From Owenia fusiformis (taxonomy: Eukaryota > Annelida > Polychaeta > Sabellida > Oweniidae): a DNA stretch of 37,912 nt. Position 1 is the first letter of the stretch. Each line of letters opens with the position of its first letter. Positions 1-10,940 of this stretch are shown piece after piece. The notes beneath the pieces are model-generated. The model did no database searches, had not been told where the DNA came from, and saw nothing but the letters and a program-made list of their open reading frames with translations. The DNA is taken from positions 39,585,936-39,623,847 of the forward strand of contig CAIIXF020000006.1 in NCBI GenBank assembly GCA_903813345.2. The letters run 5' to 3'. The position numbers were made by a program, and so were the translations under genes.

Positions 1-630
1 ATAACTCATACCAATGCATAGCATTCATCCTCGCATGTTTTTTGCCGAAAAAATTAAGAAAATTGGTTCATAAATAAGCGAGAAATGAACTTATCAGTGC
101 ATGAAAATGGTTCCGAGAAAAATGCATTTAAAAATTCTAGTTCTAATAGAAACCAATGGTACAATGATGTCTAAAACATAATATATTCTTCCTTTTAACC
201 TGGTTAGACAATCAACATTGGTATATTATTGAAGTCTAGCATATTCAGAAAAGATTGACATCGAAAAAAAAATTTCAATTTTTTTCAAAAAAGTTTTTGC
301 TACCTTAGTGACATCACTAATGGTGCAAAATATTTTTGATATGCTAAAACATTGAAGTGGCCCATTAAATATGGCATTTTATTATTGAAATAGTGTGTCC
401 TTTGATCAATCTTTGCATTGGTGTTAAAAAGATAATCTTTTTTGAAATGCATTAAGAAATATTTGATGATTAAAAAATTTCAACTTTTTTTGAAAAATGG
501 CGGGAAATTTGAATATTTGAGAAATGAAATGCTCACAACTTTTTTTCAAAAAAGTTTTTTCTTTCAAAAATCTCTAGAATAACTTTTTAAGTCATGACAA
601 ATAGTAAATGAATGATAAAAAAAATTTCAA
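1..630. other. AT-rich intergenic or intronic DNA
   Basis: No gene is supported here. The stretch is AT-rich with many poly-A and poly-T runs. A short motif, TTTTTTTCAAAAAAGTTTTT, occurs near 281 and again near 541, so part of the stretch may be an old duplicated repeat. No splice-site pair with coding between was seen. Confidence 0.5.
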
Positions 631-918
631 ACTTTAGACGGGGACTTTAATAGATTTAGAGCTGGTCTGATTCTAAAAGCTCATCTATATGCCCATATCT
701 TTGCAACAGTAAATGACCCATTTTGTATATGTGGTGCTAAACAGCAAACAACACATCACTTTTTCTTAAACTGCCCTCTGCTGCAACAAGAAAGATGCAC
801 TCTCCCAGCAGGACTTAAAACCTTAGTATTTCTCTACAGTTTCCAAAACTTAAACTCCAATGAAAAAATTCAATTTTTATTTATTTGGAGACAGAAATCT
901 AACAGTAATGGAGAATGA
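631..918 (+). pseudogene. C-terminal remnant of non-LTR retrotransposon ORF2
   Basis: The frame through 661 reads DFNRFRAGLILKAHLYAHIF, then a zinc-knuckle-like segment with C-x-C-G, a His pair and N-C-P (FCICGA, then THHFFLNCP), and stops with TGA at 916-918. The Arg/His-rich helix followed by a C-x-C...H...C module is the usual C-terminus of CR1/Jockey-type ORF2 proteins downstream of the reverse transcriptase. The reading frame is open but has no start of its own. It is a fossil fragment, not a host gene. Confidence 0.75.
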
Positions 919-1212
919 ACAAATTATTCAAATAGTTAGCCATTACATCTGTTTAGCTCTTGATATTTTAGATTAACCCCCCCCCCAATAGGCCTCTAAC
1001 ATTTTTCACCATCCATATTATGAACCAAATCTATTGTATTTCCATTATTTCCAGTTTGACATGTTTTGTATATTGCCGACAATGTTGAAAAACGTAGGCA
1101 ATATCATCTTTGTATTGTTGTATGCATAATTGAAATTGAAATTGGAATAATATTGTCTTGTATTTTTATATATTATCTTTGGAATAAATGAGAAATTAAA
1201 AAAAAAAAGTTA
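631..1212 (+). mobile_element. 5'-truncated non-LTR retrotransposon, 3' end with poly-A tail
   Basis: The segment holds the C-terminal end of a retrotransposon ORF2, an untranslated tail, an AATAAA signal (near 1183) and a terminal A-rich run ending at about 1210. That is the expected anatomy of a LINE-type copy that was 5'-truncated during target-primed reverse transcription. No reverse transcriptase catalytic motif is present, so the copy is dead. The 5' edge is approximate, and the target-site duplication could not be identified with confidence. Confidence 0.75.
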
Positions 1213-1559
1213 GTAGAGATCAGTAGATCTATCTATCAATGCAACCAACAAAACGTAAGGTACAGACGCCAAATAATCAAACAGGCTGGAAGCAGACTCC
1301 GTGGATGGGAGTTTGGGTTGGAAGCTAACACCAAATGGTCACAAATTAACCAACACACCAACAATACTTTCATAAAATGAAAAAGCAAAAAGGATACTTG
1401 AACATGTTCATTAAAGATCACTTGTAACCCATAAAAACCTCAATGAATTTTGAAATGAAATCATTACATTGTTTAAAATTACCTTACCCTTTGCATTCGT
1501 TTGACTTCACTTCTTAAAAGAGAGCTTCGTCTTCACTCTTTCAAACTAAAATAAACCTG
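1213..1559. other. No gene supported
   Basis: Unique-looking sequence between the retroelement tail and the promoter-like island. Short open frames exist on both strands (for example about 1240-1329 on +), but none has a recognisable domain or a convincing exon structure. Confidence 0.4.
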
Positions 1560-1800
1560 TGAACTTACCGCGCCAATCCGTGTTCGTCGGCCAAATTTGA
1601 CCGACGTTCTATATATGGTCATTCCTCCTGACGTCATCGTTGAGCCCGGAATTGACCAATGACATGCGCATATTTAATTAGAATGCATTTGGCGTATGTT
1701 TCTTCAAGCTCGCTAATTGGTGGAAGAAAGGTCAGCGCGTAGGTCAGAAGTGATGTATTACCCAAACTGTCACCGGTACCCGTCGTGGGGGCGGGGCTAC
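1560..1800. promoter_or_regulatory. Promoter-like island (GC box, CRE, CCAAT boxes)
   Basis: This is the most GC-rich stretch of the left part. It contains a GC box GGGGGCGGGGC (1787-1797), a perfect CRE palindrome TGACGTCA (1629-1636), CCAAT at 1573-1577 and 1656-1660, inverted CCAAT (ATTGG) at 1716-1720, and a TATATA run at about 1610-1616. On the minus strand the order GC box, CCAAT, CRE, TATA is followed by a good 5' splice site (GGTAAGT, GT at 1568-1567), which favours leftward transcription. No coding exon was recognised on either side, so the gene it serves is unknown. Confidence 0.5.
1586..1605. promoter_or_regulatory. 20-bp imperfect palindrome in promoter-like island
   Basis: GTCGGCCAAATTTGACCGAC is nearly its own reverse complement (mismatches only at the symmetric C/A pair). 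Such a dyad next to CRE and CCAAT motifs could bind a dimeric factor. No factor is assigned. Confidence 0.4.
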
Positions 1801-3038
1801 TAAACTGTAATATGGTCTCTAATAGGCAGAGTGTAGTTTAACTAAACTCTGCACGCAGGGTAAAATTACCTGTATCTCATGAATTTCAATTACAGGAACA
1901 ACATACATTCGAGGTGACAATGCGTGTTTCTGATTTTTTTAAATTACAATACATACTTGAATATTTATTAATTTCCACCTGTCCTAATTTGTGTAATATA
2001 GAGAAACATATTCTCATAAAAATAATTGACACTCTTAGGCATCAGGGGAAAAAATGATCAAAGGAATTGTGAAAAATCCAACACTTTCCAACCGATCAAT
2101 TTTCGTGTGTAGAATGACTCCGAAAAAATCGAGCACTATTCGAAAATCTTTTAACGTTATTAGATAGTTGAATTTCTTCCTAAACGAATACACACGAAAT
2201 CAAACATGAAATCTTTCAAGTATTCCCAATATTAATTTTTTATAACCTACATCACACCTGCATCATTGTCTTTGCTTCAGATCGGTTAAAAAGTGACGTC
2301 ATACATCTAAATTGTCCTACTGTATATTTTGTCATTGTACCTTGTCGATTGTTAGGCGTGAAAAGGTATGTTTTTAAAGATATAGCAGATCGAATTCTCA
2401 AGAACATCCCAAGACTGAGTGGTACAAGTACTTGTCCTGTGTGGCTTACTGATTTGAATCTACTTCAGAGCAATATGTAGTTCAGACATCCCATTGTCTT
2501 GTCAATTCAAAATGTCAAAGTGGTTATGATAGATAAATCATCAGATATTTGAGTTTATCTTTCAGAGGTTTGCAATAAAAACGATGCATTGTCTTCGGCA
2601 TACAAATAATAACTATACTGCATGGTTGTTTCTAACATGGTATATTCAAAATGACGAGTGATTTGATTAGTCCCAATATTACTGCATTTTAAGCAACATG
2701 CCCCAGATGGCCACTCTTGGGCTGTCGGAGCTGGTCTGTTATTCAAATGAACTCCATTTCCAACTTGATGCACTGGTATAAACTCTAACAATTATGTATT
2801 CTTGGTTGATGAAGTAGTGGAGTTAGGCACATTCACACAGACAGATGCCCAGGTTAGTGTGTTCACAGAAGATAGGGTCCTTTACCTTTGATGATACCAA
2901 CGGATATGCAATAACTGTCAACATTAAACTCTATTTTGTGATTCCCATGGAGTTCTTGGGGAATTTAGGCTGCAATTGTGTTGACCTACTTTTTTTAGAG
3001 AGAGGAAGGTCATGATAAACTCTTGCTTTTTTCATATA
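1801..3038. other. No gene supported
   Basis: About 1.2 kb with no ORF of recognisable family, no RNA gene and no clear repeat structure seen by eye. It ends at the TIR of the mariner-type relic. Confidence 0.4.
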
Positions 3039-3432
3039 CAGGGTGGTCCAAAAATATGGGACACTCGTATTTCAAAAATAAATATTGATTTTCTTGATGA
3101 AAACATGTCATATTATATACCAGTCGATAGGGATCATTCACTTATCTTTAATTTGGTGTATATCTTAAGTTCAAATTAATATAATGTCTGTCAATCAGCA
3201 TCCATAATATAAATAAATTATGTCATTTTCATTTCAAAACATGTTTTCCAAAACTTGCAAAAACCAAGCATTTTGTCAACTTTATTTACATAAATAGATA
3301 TTCAATATGTCCACCATTTTGATCAATTGTTGCCCTCAATTTTGGCCTAAACTGGTCAATAGTATCATTGATATGCTGTTGAGACAGTGAATTAATCACT
3401 TCACATGGATTATGTTTGAGCTCATGCATACA
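3039..3432 (-). mobile_element. Tc1/mariner-type element relic: one TIR and transposase C-terminus
   Basis: TA at 3037-3038 is followed by CAGGGTGGTCCAAAAATATG, a mariner/Tc1-style terminus. About 250 bp further in, the minus strand encodes a transposase C-terminal tail (about 3432 down to the stop at 3286-3288) reading NPCEVINSLSQQHINDTID, then QFRPKLRATIDQNGGHIEYL. The final CI/TI-x3-GGH-I/F-E pattern is the classic tail of IS630/Tc1/mariner transposases. The catalytic DDE region and the other terminus were not found, so this is a broken fragment. Confidence 0.75.
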
Positions 3433-3973
3433 AAGTGTATTATATCATGTATGAAGTACCAAAATAATATTTGATATTTATATTATTTAGAATATTTTAT
3501 TGCTAAATTTTATGAAGGTGACATCTTAGAATTAACATTCTTCAATTTTATAATATGAAATCCTAAATAGATTATCTGTTTAATAAGAAACTAGGCCCAA
3601 GTTTTGATAAATCTTTATATTTTTATAGATATCTTTCATGAATTAGATCTGACACTTGTTGCAAACACTCATAAACATACAAAGATACCACTAATATTTT
3701 GAGCAATGATTATGAATATGTGGAATAAACAAAGGTCTCTAATTCCCTCAAACATCCTGAATCTGTGACCAATATAACATAATAGTCAAAATAGATTGAC
3801 AGTTTAAAATTTTCAAAGCTCCAAATGTCACAAATGTAATAGATTTCTTCCAAAAACTCGTCTACATACTTCAAACTATTCTGAACTCTATATAACAATA
3901 ATAATATGTATATCTATACCCAATCCCTAGTCCAACACTTGATTCAAAACTAAACATAAACTTTGTCTTGGGT
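3433..3973. other. No gene supported
   Basis: AT-rich sequence with several short open frames but no family signature. It ends in a TTGGGTACGA motif interrupted by the next transposable element. Confidence 0.4.
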
Positions 3974-3978
3974 ACGAC

Positions 3979-5203
3979 CAGTGGAGACGTTAACCCCATT
4001 TAACGTGTAACACGGAGATTGCCATTTTGCACGTCAGTTGACGTGAATCACGCCAATAAGCAGAATGTCCATTGTAATTCATAATTTGAAACACCAGGTT
4101 AATTAGAAGACCCAGTGTTTACTATATATAAAATCTAAGTAATATTTCTTTTATAGTACATATACTTAGGTAAACATTAATGATATATTAAATCCCAGGG
4201 AAGTATTTCATTCCAAAACTGTGGAGAAAATGCCGTTCAATCTTGTGAATTTTCTGTCAATGTTACGAACCAATGAAGTCACCACCGAACTTGCATTCTT
4301 GGAAAGTCTAAATCGATCGATGGAACGCTTTTTATTGCATTTTCTTCAAGTTTTTAATCTAATCTAGCACTTGTATGCAGGAATTCACGATCCTATGTGG
4401 GAATTTCGCGCTAAAACTAATCAAAGTTACCTCTCACGAATCCAAGAAAAACGCCATATTGGAATTACTAATAGTCCTTCAATATTGTCTAGATATCGTC
4501 TTTCCGACGGGTTTTACGACAAAATTGGTACTGACCCAATGGTATTTTAATCTCTAAACATAACGTGAGCCCCAATTCCGAGAAAAGACCACTGAAAATC
4601 GCTAAAATGGGGTCTACTTTCCCTCTTCTTTTTGAGCGGAAGTGTTTTCCTGACCTCGATGTGTTGCTGATTTTTTCGTTTTTTTCTTACCAAAAAACAG
4701 CTGGATTTAGTTTTTAAACCTTTGCAATGATCTAATGATTACCTTAAATGAATTATAAACAATTTAAATTCCTATCCTCATTAGATCAGAATTTATTAGT
4801 TTTCTTTCCATCGTTTGTTTACTTCCGGTTTGCTGTTGAATAAATATTTCATGTAAACATTGACGTAAGCACATCATAATAGTTGTCAGTTCAAAATGCA
4901 ACCCGGACAATAACAAATGTTTATGATTATAACTATTACATACGATGCAGATCATGATTTACCCACTAGTTTCCCAGTTTATAACTGCCTGTCATCCTGC
5001 CGATAATATGTGAAACTTTTAAAATATAATAGTTTGCACGTCAATTGCCGTGCAAAATATTGCACGTCACTTGACAGGTATGATGGCAATTGCCGTTATT
5101 ATCTATTGACATGCGCACTTAATTGCTTCATAATTTCACGTCAATTGTCGTGCAACATGGCAATTGCCGTACTTCACGTTAAATGGGGTTATCGTCTCCA
5201 CTG
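3979..5203. mobile_element. 1.2 kb TIR element with 5-bp target duplication
   Basis: The left end begins CAGTGGAGACGTTAACCCCA and the right end finishes as its inverted counterpart (ATCGTCTCCACTG at 5191-5203). The imperfect TIR runs for about 70 bp, through the shared CCCCATTTAACGTG and a TTGACGTG-containing block. The element is flanked by ACGAC at 3974-3978 and again at 5204-5208. Its interior next to the right end carries several copies of a GCACGTCAATTGCCGTGC-like subterminal dyad (5035-5165). No transposase is encoded. Superfamily is unassigned: a 5-bp duplication fits neither hAT (8 bp) nor mariner (TA). Confidence 0.75.
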
Positions 5204-5208
5204 ACGAC

Positions 5209-5256
5209 TTGACTTGGGTACGAGTTGTCTTGGGTACGAGTTGACCAGTTACCCAT
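5209..5256. repeat. TTGGGTACGAGTTG short repeat, split by the TIR element
   Basis: CTTGGGTACGAGTTG occurs twice in tandem (with a third CTTGGGTACGAC copy at 3968-3978, left of the inserted element) and continues GACCAGTTACCCAT. A very similar string recurs at 25803-25872. The repeat was the target into which the 3979-5203 element inserted. Confidence 0.6.
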
Positions 5257-5699
5257 CATACAATATCAGATGAGTGACATATTTATAACCATTTTGATTT
5301 TCTTAAAAAGCAATAAATATAATGAAAGCTGTAATAAACTAAAAAATGCCAGCACAATTCAGTAATTGTGGCAGCAGAATACAAAAAAACAATACATGTT
5401 AAGTAGTAATTGTTTTATTTAATTACTATAGTCATGTTAGTAAGAAACCTGCAAGGAGATATTGAATCTTTAATTATGTAAGCCTGTACATTGGTAAATC
5501 ACTATCTCATCCTATTGAAATGCATATGCTAAAGTATTAAACGCAATAATTTGATTATGGATCTTGGTGAAAACATGGAATATAATGATCGCTTGGAGAT
5601 AACGGAGGCTCAAAAGGAGGTTTTTGAGAAAATTTTACGTTCCGTGGTATTTTGGTGATATTTTGATATTTTCAACTGCCAAAGTTTTCAATGAAACAT
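5257..5699. other. No gene supported
   Basis: AT-rich DNA without recognisable coding potential or repeat structure. Confidence 0.4.
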
Positions 5700-5880
5700 A
5701 AGCTACAGAAGCTAGTATAAGTACCCCCTTTAAAATAGGGGGTATTTTAAGAGGTAAATCAATTATTTCAAATAATTAAATTTTATTTTTTTATTTATTA
5801 TTATGAACTACAGTACAGTCATCTATAATGGTCTCTAATGAAAGACAAGTATCCAAATGTGTATAAAATGTCCCTACCAA

Positions 5881-6320
5881 CTAATCAGATCTAGATTTCA
5901 TACTAAGAATCATCCCTGAAAATTTGAAATTGATCTACAGAATGGTTCACCTGGAAATGCGTAGACAAGACTTTACAGACAAGATTTTAGGACGGAAAAT
6001 CAAAAAATTGGTTGCCTTGACATTTACCCAGAATGCCAAATAACTAATCAGTTCTAGATTTTCATACTAAGAATCATCCCTGAAAATTTGAAATTGATCT
6101 ATTAAACGGTTCACCTGAAAATGCCTAGACAAGACTTTACAGACAAGATTTTAGGACGGAAAATCCAAAATGGCTGCCTTGACATTTATCCAGAATGCCA
6201 AAAATCTAATCAGATCTAGATTCTTATACTAAGAATCATCCATGAAAATTTGAAATTGATCCATCAAACGGTAGACAAGACCTCAAAGACAAGCTTTTAG
6301 GACCGAAAATCCAAAATGGC
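5881..6320. repeat. Three ~163-bp tandem repeat units
   Basis: Units start with CTAATCAG at 5881, 6044 and 6206. Each carries CATACTAAGAATCATCC, TGAAAATTTGAAATTGATC and a GACAAGATTTTAGGACGGAAA-like stretch. The third unit is internally shortened. A more diverged relative follows at about 6565-6690. Confidence 0.8.
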
Positions 6321-6895
6321 CGACAAAAAAAAAGTGATTATGAGTTTTTGCTGATTTCTTTTTACAAAATTATCACATATAACTACTGTTAACAATAAAA
6401 TAGGCTTTTACAACAAAGTACAATTGAATTATTCATAAAGCTACTAAATAGTTAAAGTATGAAAACTCAAAAACACCATTCAATATGATACAAAGTATTA
6501 TCACGCGCTAACTTTTCTTAAGACATTCAAAAAGGCCGACATGACTGAGCTAACAGGTCCAAAACCTAATCAGATGTAGAATGAAGTAAGCTGAACAAGA
6601 TGTTAAAATTTTAAAAGCAACTGTGACCGTTTTTCTTAAAGTTTGCAGACAAGGATTTTAGCATATGACTTCAAAATGGCTGACAGGAAGTAGGTATCGA
6701 GTTAAATTTTTTTATCCACATCTGTATGCACTCATAAGTTATCCCTGAATATTTGAAGGTGATATCTGTAGGGGTTTTGGAGAAAACTCCTGGACGGACT
6801 GACGGACGGACGGACCAACGGACGGACGGACAGACAGACAGACAGACGCGCCTAGGCTGACAATATGGCCCAACACTATGTGGTGGGGACATAAA
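6321..6895. repeat. Diverged repeat with GGACGGAC / CAGACAGA simple tract
   Basis: Continues the upstream repeat family (a TCAAAATGGCTGACAGGAAG block near 6671) and ends in a (GGAC)n/(GACA)n simple tract at about 6791-6847, followed by a CCTAGGCTGACAATATGGCC tail. The minus-strand open frame across it (Val/Arg/Pro/Ser-rich) is a translation of the simple repeat, not a gene. Confidence 0.6.
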
Positions 6896-7190
6896 AACTA
6901 ATTATACTATACATGGGTATAAGGTGTGGAATGTAAATAATTTAAGTATAGTTGATGGTTTATCTGAAAATAATACGAAACCAAATTATATGGAAATTAT
7001 TTTTTCTCATAAAAGTGATAAAGCTATGAACATAGGGTTACTGCAGTCTCTCAACAGCATGATTGTGCATATTCATGAATATTTTTAAGCCCCAATTCTG
7101 AATAACACAAAACTTGCGGAAGTTAACTTAAGTACTCCCTTTAAAATAGGGGGCGTTTTGAGGGGTCAATCAACTATTTCTCCATAAATT

Positions 7191-7661
7191 ATGATTTCTA
7201 CACATTGAAAAAAAATTAATGCATAATTTAATGTACCATTGATCAATTTAAGCTATTTGAGATGTCTTTATGTTTCATTTATGAAAATAATAATAAGTTT
7301 TAAATTTGAGGGTAAATTATAAGGGGTGCCACCTATAGGATTAATTTTCACATTCGTTGCCAGGCCTAGGACAGAGAACTCAAGCTCAAAGCAAGCCCAA
7401 GACCTTGCTTTACATGAATCCAGTGAGAAACTTAGGGGACAAATTTATTTTCTAAAATTCGCGCAGCTGCTGACCTACTTATCAATACTGGCATTTTTCA
7501 AAATTGATTGGTTAACAAAAAAACAGTTAAACATTAATATAAAGTAGACCTGTTAAATGACGAACATGATAGTCATTTGACCTTCTTTAATTAAACATTA
7601 CTTGTGAAGAAGATATATGTACTAACTGATAATAAATTATAGTATTACACTTAACTTATCA
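7191..7661. other. No gene supported; 5' flank of first cGLR gene
   Basis: AT-rich flank. A 73-codon open frame at 7326-7547 has no recognisable features and is not called. Confidence 0.4.
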
Positions 7662-7669
7662 TATAAAAG
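7662..7669 (+). promoter_or_regulatory. Candidate TATA box of first cGLR gene
   Basis: TATAAAAG lies 88 bp before the first in-frame ATG of the 7757 ORF and 181 bp before the preferred internal ATG at 7850. In AT-rich DNA the motif alone is weak evidence. It is listed because its spacing fits and because no better core promoter was seen nearby. Confidence 0.3.
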
Positions 7670-7756
7670 TTAAAATTAGACTTTCAAAAACCTCTTATAG
7701 TCATGGTTTGGTATAGCATTTCTGTTAACAGGCAAATCTAGAAAACGTTCTCCAGA

Positions 7757-9274
7757 GTGATACACAGACGAACAGATTTTGTGACTCGGATATATCAGCC
7801 GGCCATCAGTTTTATAAATATCTATAATAACTTGCAGTCATGTTCTGGCATGGCTTTCATGTTAACAGAATCATTTAAAACACTTACATTTCCAGAGCTA
7901 TATAGACTAACAGGCTTTGCAAATGCTGGATATGAGAAATGTAAACTAAAGCTCAGTGACTCAGAAATCAAAGAACATCAGGAGGAGATATCCAGTGTAA
8001 GGAGACTGTTTAATATACTAGGAAAACTTTATCCTGTGTTTGCAGTCGGAGATATTCTACCAAATGGAAGTTATTTCAATGGCAGCAAAATATTACACCC
8101 TGATGAATGTGATCTGCTGCTTTTATTTAAACATATTTCCCTGCCAAATGTAGCTATATCAGATGTAGATATGGACAATCATGTAAAAGTAAACATTTTT
8201 AATGAAAATCTGAAAACACATATCAATGTCTTAAAACAATCATTAGGAGTAGATGAGAAAGTAATAGATGATAAGAACAATCTTATGGAGAATATAACAT
8301 ATTTACTCCAGAGTGCAATCCATACCTGTCTATCCCAACTGGAAGGTATTCACTACATAGGGAAGAGACAACTAGGTCCAACCAGTAGTGAATGGGACTG
8401 TTTGAACAGACTGAGACTTCTTCATCAGGAGGATTCTACTTCTTTATACAAATACATTATAGAAAGCAGATACAGCTACTCCAATGATGAGTTGAGAGAT
8501 AGTTGCAGGAATGGAACATATGACCCTTACTTATCTCCCAATACAGTTAAACTAGATGCATTGATACACGGCCCATGTGTAAGAATAAGGGTTGGTGGTG
8601 GTAAATATACCACAGATATTGATCTTGGGTTCTGTATAGACAATCAACAGACAGAGCATGGTAGATATATAGTGCTGCCATTTAGTAATTTTCCATTCTG
8701 GACTCAATCTGTCTATAACAGTAAACATAAACTAGACAAACATCACAATAAGCTGCTGATGTTATTGAAACTCCTCATTCTTGAATGTCATCTAGTCCCA
8801 TGGAGCTCCACTTACAGCTCTCATGCCCTAAAGACCCTGGTGCTACATCACCAGGCAACATGTACATCTAGTGAGAGATCATTGGGAGGTTGCCTGTGTG
8901 ATGTAGCTCACAATGTATTTCAACTCTATAAGATGAAGGAGGAGGATGAACACCTGCGGATATATGACAGTAGGAAGAAACTTCTAGATGTAGATTTCCT
9001 AGGTGTTGATGTACAACCAAGAGTAGCACCAGGAGGACACATGGATGAGAATTATTGGGTGATGCCTCTAGTTCTGTACATCACAATACGTGCACTGAGA
9101 TCTGGCTGCTGTACAGGAGAGGAGGCTCTACATGTGGACAGATGGTTAATCATATCTGAACTATGGAACAACAAGGAGGGTAGCTATGTACAGCATTATG
9201 GTTTGTTGGGTCAAAATTGGAAGATACCAATACAAAAGATTGATGAATTAATAACCAGATTTTATAGCAAATAA
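7757..9274 (+). CDS. cGAS-like receptor (Mab-21 domain nucleotidyltransferase), copy 1
   Basis: A 505-residue, single-exon ORF of the Mab-21/cGAS superfamily. The activation motif PNGSYFNGS has its Gly-Ser at 104-105. The first metal-binding pair is PDECDLLLLF (E117, D119), and the third acid is in KYTTDIDLGF (D287, less likely D289). The C-terminal lobe follows: W315, the K-rich LLMLLKLLILECHL helix, then YSSHALKTLVLHHQ (353-366), matching the cGAS region just after the zinc thumb. The Cys/His zinc-thumb insert of vertebrate cGAS is absent, as in known insect cGLRs. All catalytic positions are kept, so cyclic (oligo)nucleotide synthesis after ligand binding is predicted; ligand and product are unknown. 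The first ~31 residues look unlike the paralogue, so Met32 (7850) or a spliced start is possible. A paralogue lies at 19535-21475. Confidence 0.9.
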   Translation: MIHRRTDFVTRIYQPAISFINIYNNLQSCSGMAFMLTESFKTLTFPELYRLTGFANAGYEKCKLKLSDSEIKEHQEEISSVRRLFNILGKLYPVFAVGDILPNGSYFNGSKILHPDECDLLLLFKHISLPNVAISDVDMDNHVKVNIFNENLKTHINVLKQSLGVDEKVIDDKNNLMENITYLLQSAIHTCLSQLEGIHYIGKRQLGPTSSEWDCLNRLRLLHQEDSTSLYKYIIESRYSYSNDELRDSCRNGTYDPYLSPNTVKLDALIHGPCVRIRVGGGKYTTDIDLGFCIDNQQTEHGRYIVLPFSNFPFWTQSVYNSKHKLDKHHNKLLMLLKLLILECHLVPWSSTYSSHALKTLVLHHQATCTSSERSLGGCLCDVAHNVFQLYKMKEEDEHLRIYDSRKKLLDVDFLGVDVQPRVAPGGHMDENYWVMPLVLYITIRALRSGCCTGEEALHVDRWLIISELWNNKEGSYVQHYGLLGQNWKIPIQKIDELITRFYSK

Positions 9275-10940
9275 CAATTCATCTCATCCTAGAGCCTAAA
9301 TTACAGTATACTCTGTTGTCTCTATAATTGGGGCCAAGGTAAAACTAAATATCTTTACCAGATATATTTTTGATTTCTTCAGCTAGTAACTACAATAATT
9401 CTGCAAAATACTTGTATGATTTCATATACATGTACATGCAATGTATATGAATATTATTGTGAATACTACAGAACATTACAGAGTGATATAATAATAGTAC
9501 TTCTACTTTCAAATGCTTTCTACAAAAACTGAATTTTAATACAGGCATTACTTATTGAACACCTTGTTATTCTCAACAAATTATAGATGACTATTTTGTA
9601 TTTATCTGTTTAAATGCTGCAGAATATCACCGAGTGATAAAGGGACATTCTACTTTCTAATTATGATGCTTTACAAAACCTGAATTTTAGCCATTACTTA
9701 TTGAACACCCTGTAATTCTCACTAAATCAGCTTCTTATATCATTTCATGTAGATTAAATGAATTATAAAGATGACTGTTTTGGATTTAGTTCATTTGAAT
9801 ACTACATGTACATGTACAAAATATTACAGAGTGACCCAAAATAATATGGTGTATTTTACTTTCTAACTCTGATATTAAACAAAAAATTAATTATTATATT
9901 CTAATATACAACAACCTGATACAAATCTGTGTGTAACTTTAAATTAATCTGTAGACTGAGTTTCATATTGTTTATCTTGTCCAGGGTTGAGCAAGATGAA
10001 CCCTTGAGAGAAGAGAAAATATTTTAAAAGTTTTCAGTGGATTATAGGATATATTGAGTTGTACAACTACTTCATGACATGTGCATTGTTACTGTAGATA
10101 CACTTAATTTGGCTACCGTTTTAATTTGACAGATTTGCGGATTGAAAAAATCTTCCAAATTAAAAATCCGCTAATTTTCAGATCTATTTTGAAAAATCCC
10201 TAGAGAATTTGTTATTTGCAATTATTCCACATAATTCTGAAATGTGTATTTCCAGATCTATGCTCAGTCCTGACCCTGCCAAATTAAATAAGCATCAATA
10301 CTTGAAATTGAGCAAATCCACCAATTAGGTAGCGTCAAATTAAGTGAATGTACAGTATATATGTTATCCAAGATGCCATATATACATATATATTCTAGAA
10401 ATAATGGGTCTAAATGTTGCAAATTAATAAGAAAGGAACTGTGAAATGAGACATTATATACTTAATAACATGATAATTACTTAATAACATGCATATGCAT
10501 TTTTATTTGAAATTATATAATTATATTAATTAATTTATCTTTGGTCACATGATATGCTTTATGTTTTCTAGAGATTCAATGGCTCATTTATATTTACATT
10601 TTATAAACAAATGAACATTTTCTAGGAAGTCCTAACACCCATTTAGCAATGATGATTAATGTAGTGCTGATCAGTTGACCAGTTAATTTTATTTCATCTT
10701 CCCTTCTAGCAGGGATAGCAGGAGTCAGCTACCTTGAAATGGCTAGAAGAAGTATATCAGCCAAAATCACAGCATTTTTTAAACTTAACCATTGAAATTG
10801 AAAGAATTATTTTGAGATTGCTTTTCTTTTCATTTTTGGGTAGTAGTGCAAAAATTGACCTACAGCCTCGGAAAAGTTTGTGTACATAGGATTTTGCACT
10901 ATTTCCCTGAATGATGCCGCTGTTAGTATTTGGTAAAAGA
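9275..10940 (+). repeat. 3' flank of copy 1, homologous to the flank of copy 2
   Basis: From the stop codon onward this DNA matches 21476-24300, starting with the shared CAATTCATCTC and AGAGCCTAAATTACAGTATA. Matches continue through TTGAGCAAGATGAACCCTTG, GGTCACATGATATGCTTTAT and GATTGAAATTGAAAGAA-type blocks to about 10940. It presumably includes the 3' UTR. A clean AATAAA signal close to the stop was not seen; ATTAAA variants occur near 9751 and 9873. The match shows that the duplication unit was several kilobases, not only the ORF. Confidence 0.8.
10092..10355. mobile_element. TA-flanked MITE, copy in the first duplicate
   Basis: Termini CTGTAGATACACTTAATTTG and the inverted AAATTAAGTGAATGTACAG form TIRs of about 25 bp, continuing into GCTACC/GGTAGC. 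The element is flanked by TA on both sides (GT-TA-[CTGTAG...TACAG]-TA-TATATG). An element-free version of the same site exists at 22259-22267, which confirms TA target duplication (Tc1/mariner type). It has no coding capacity. Confidence 0.85.

Larger units (their letters stand above)
5700..7190. repeat. Repeat block flanked by a CCCTTTAAAATAGGGGG motif
   Basis: A near-identical motif, AAGTACYCCCTTTAAAATAGGGGG plus GGTMAATCAAYTATTTC, occurs at about 5719-5770 and again at 7129-7181. It brackets 1.4 kb of tandem and simple repeats on both sides. The motif itself is a partial palindrome (CCCCC...GGGGG around TTTAAAATA). This may be one composite repeat, or two related copies with other repeats between them. 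Confidence 0.5.

Noticed and set aside
1210-1421. Possible small minus-strand exon (SFQPKLPSTESASSLFDYLA, then SVPYVLLVALIDRST) downstream of the promoter-like island
   Set aside because: It has an AG before it and a stop after it, but no family match was recognised. The frame link to a first exon cannot be shown, and it abuts the retroelement tail.
6671-6892. Minus-strand ORF with a Ser/Val/Arg/Pro/Cys-rich segment
   Set aside because: It is a translation of the (GGAC)n/(GACA)n simple repeat, which commonly produces such frames.
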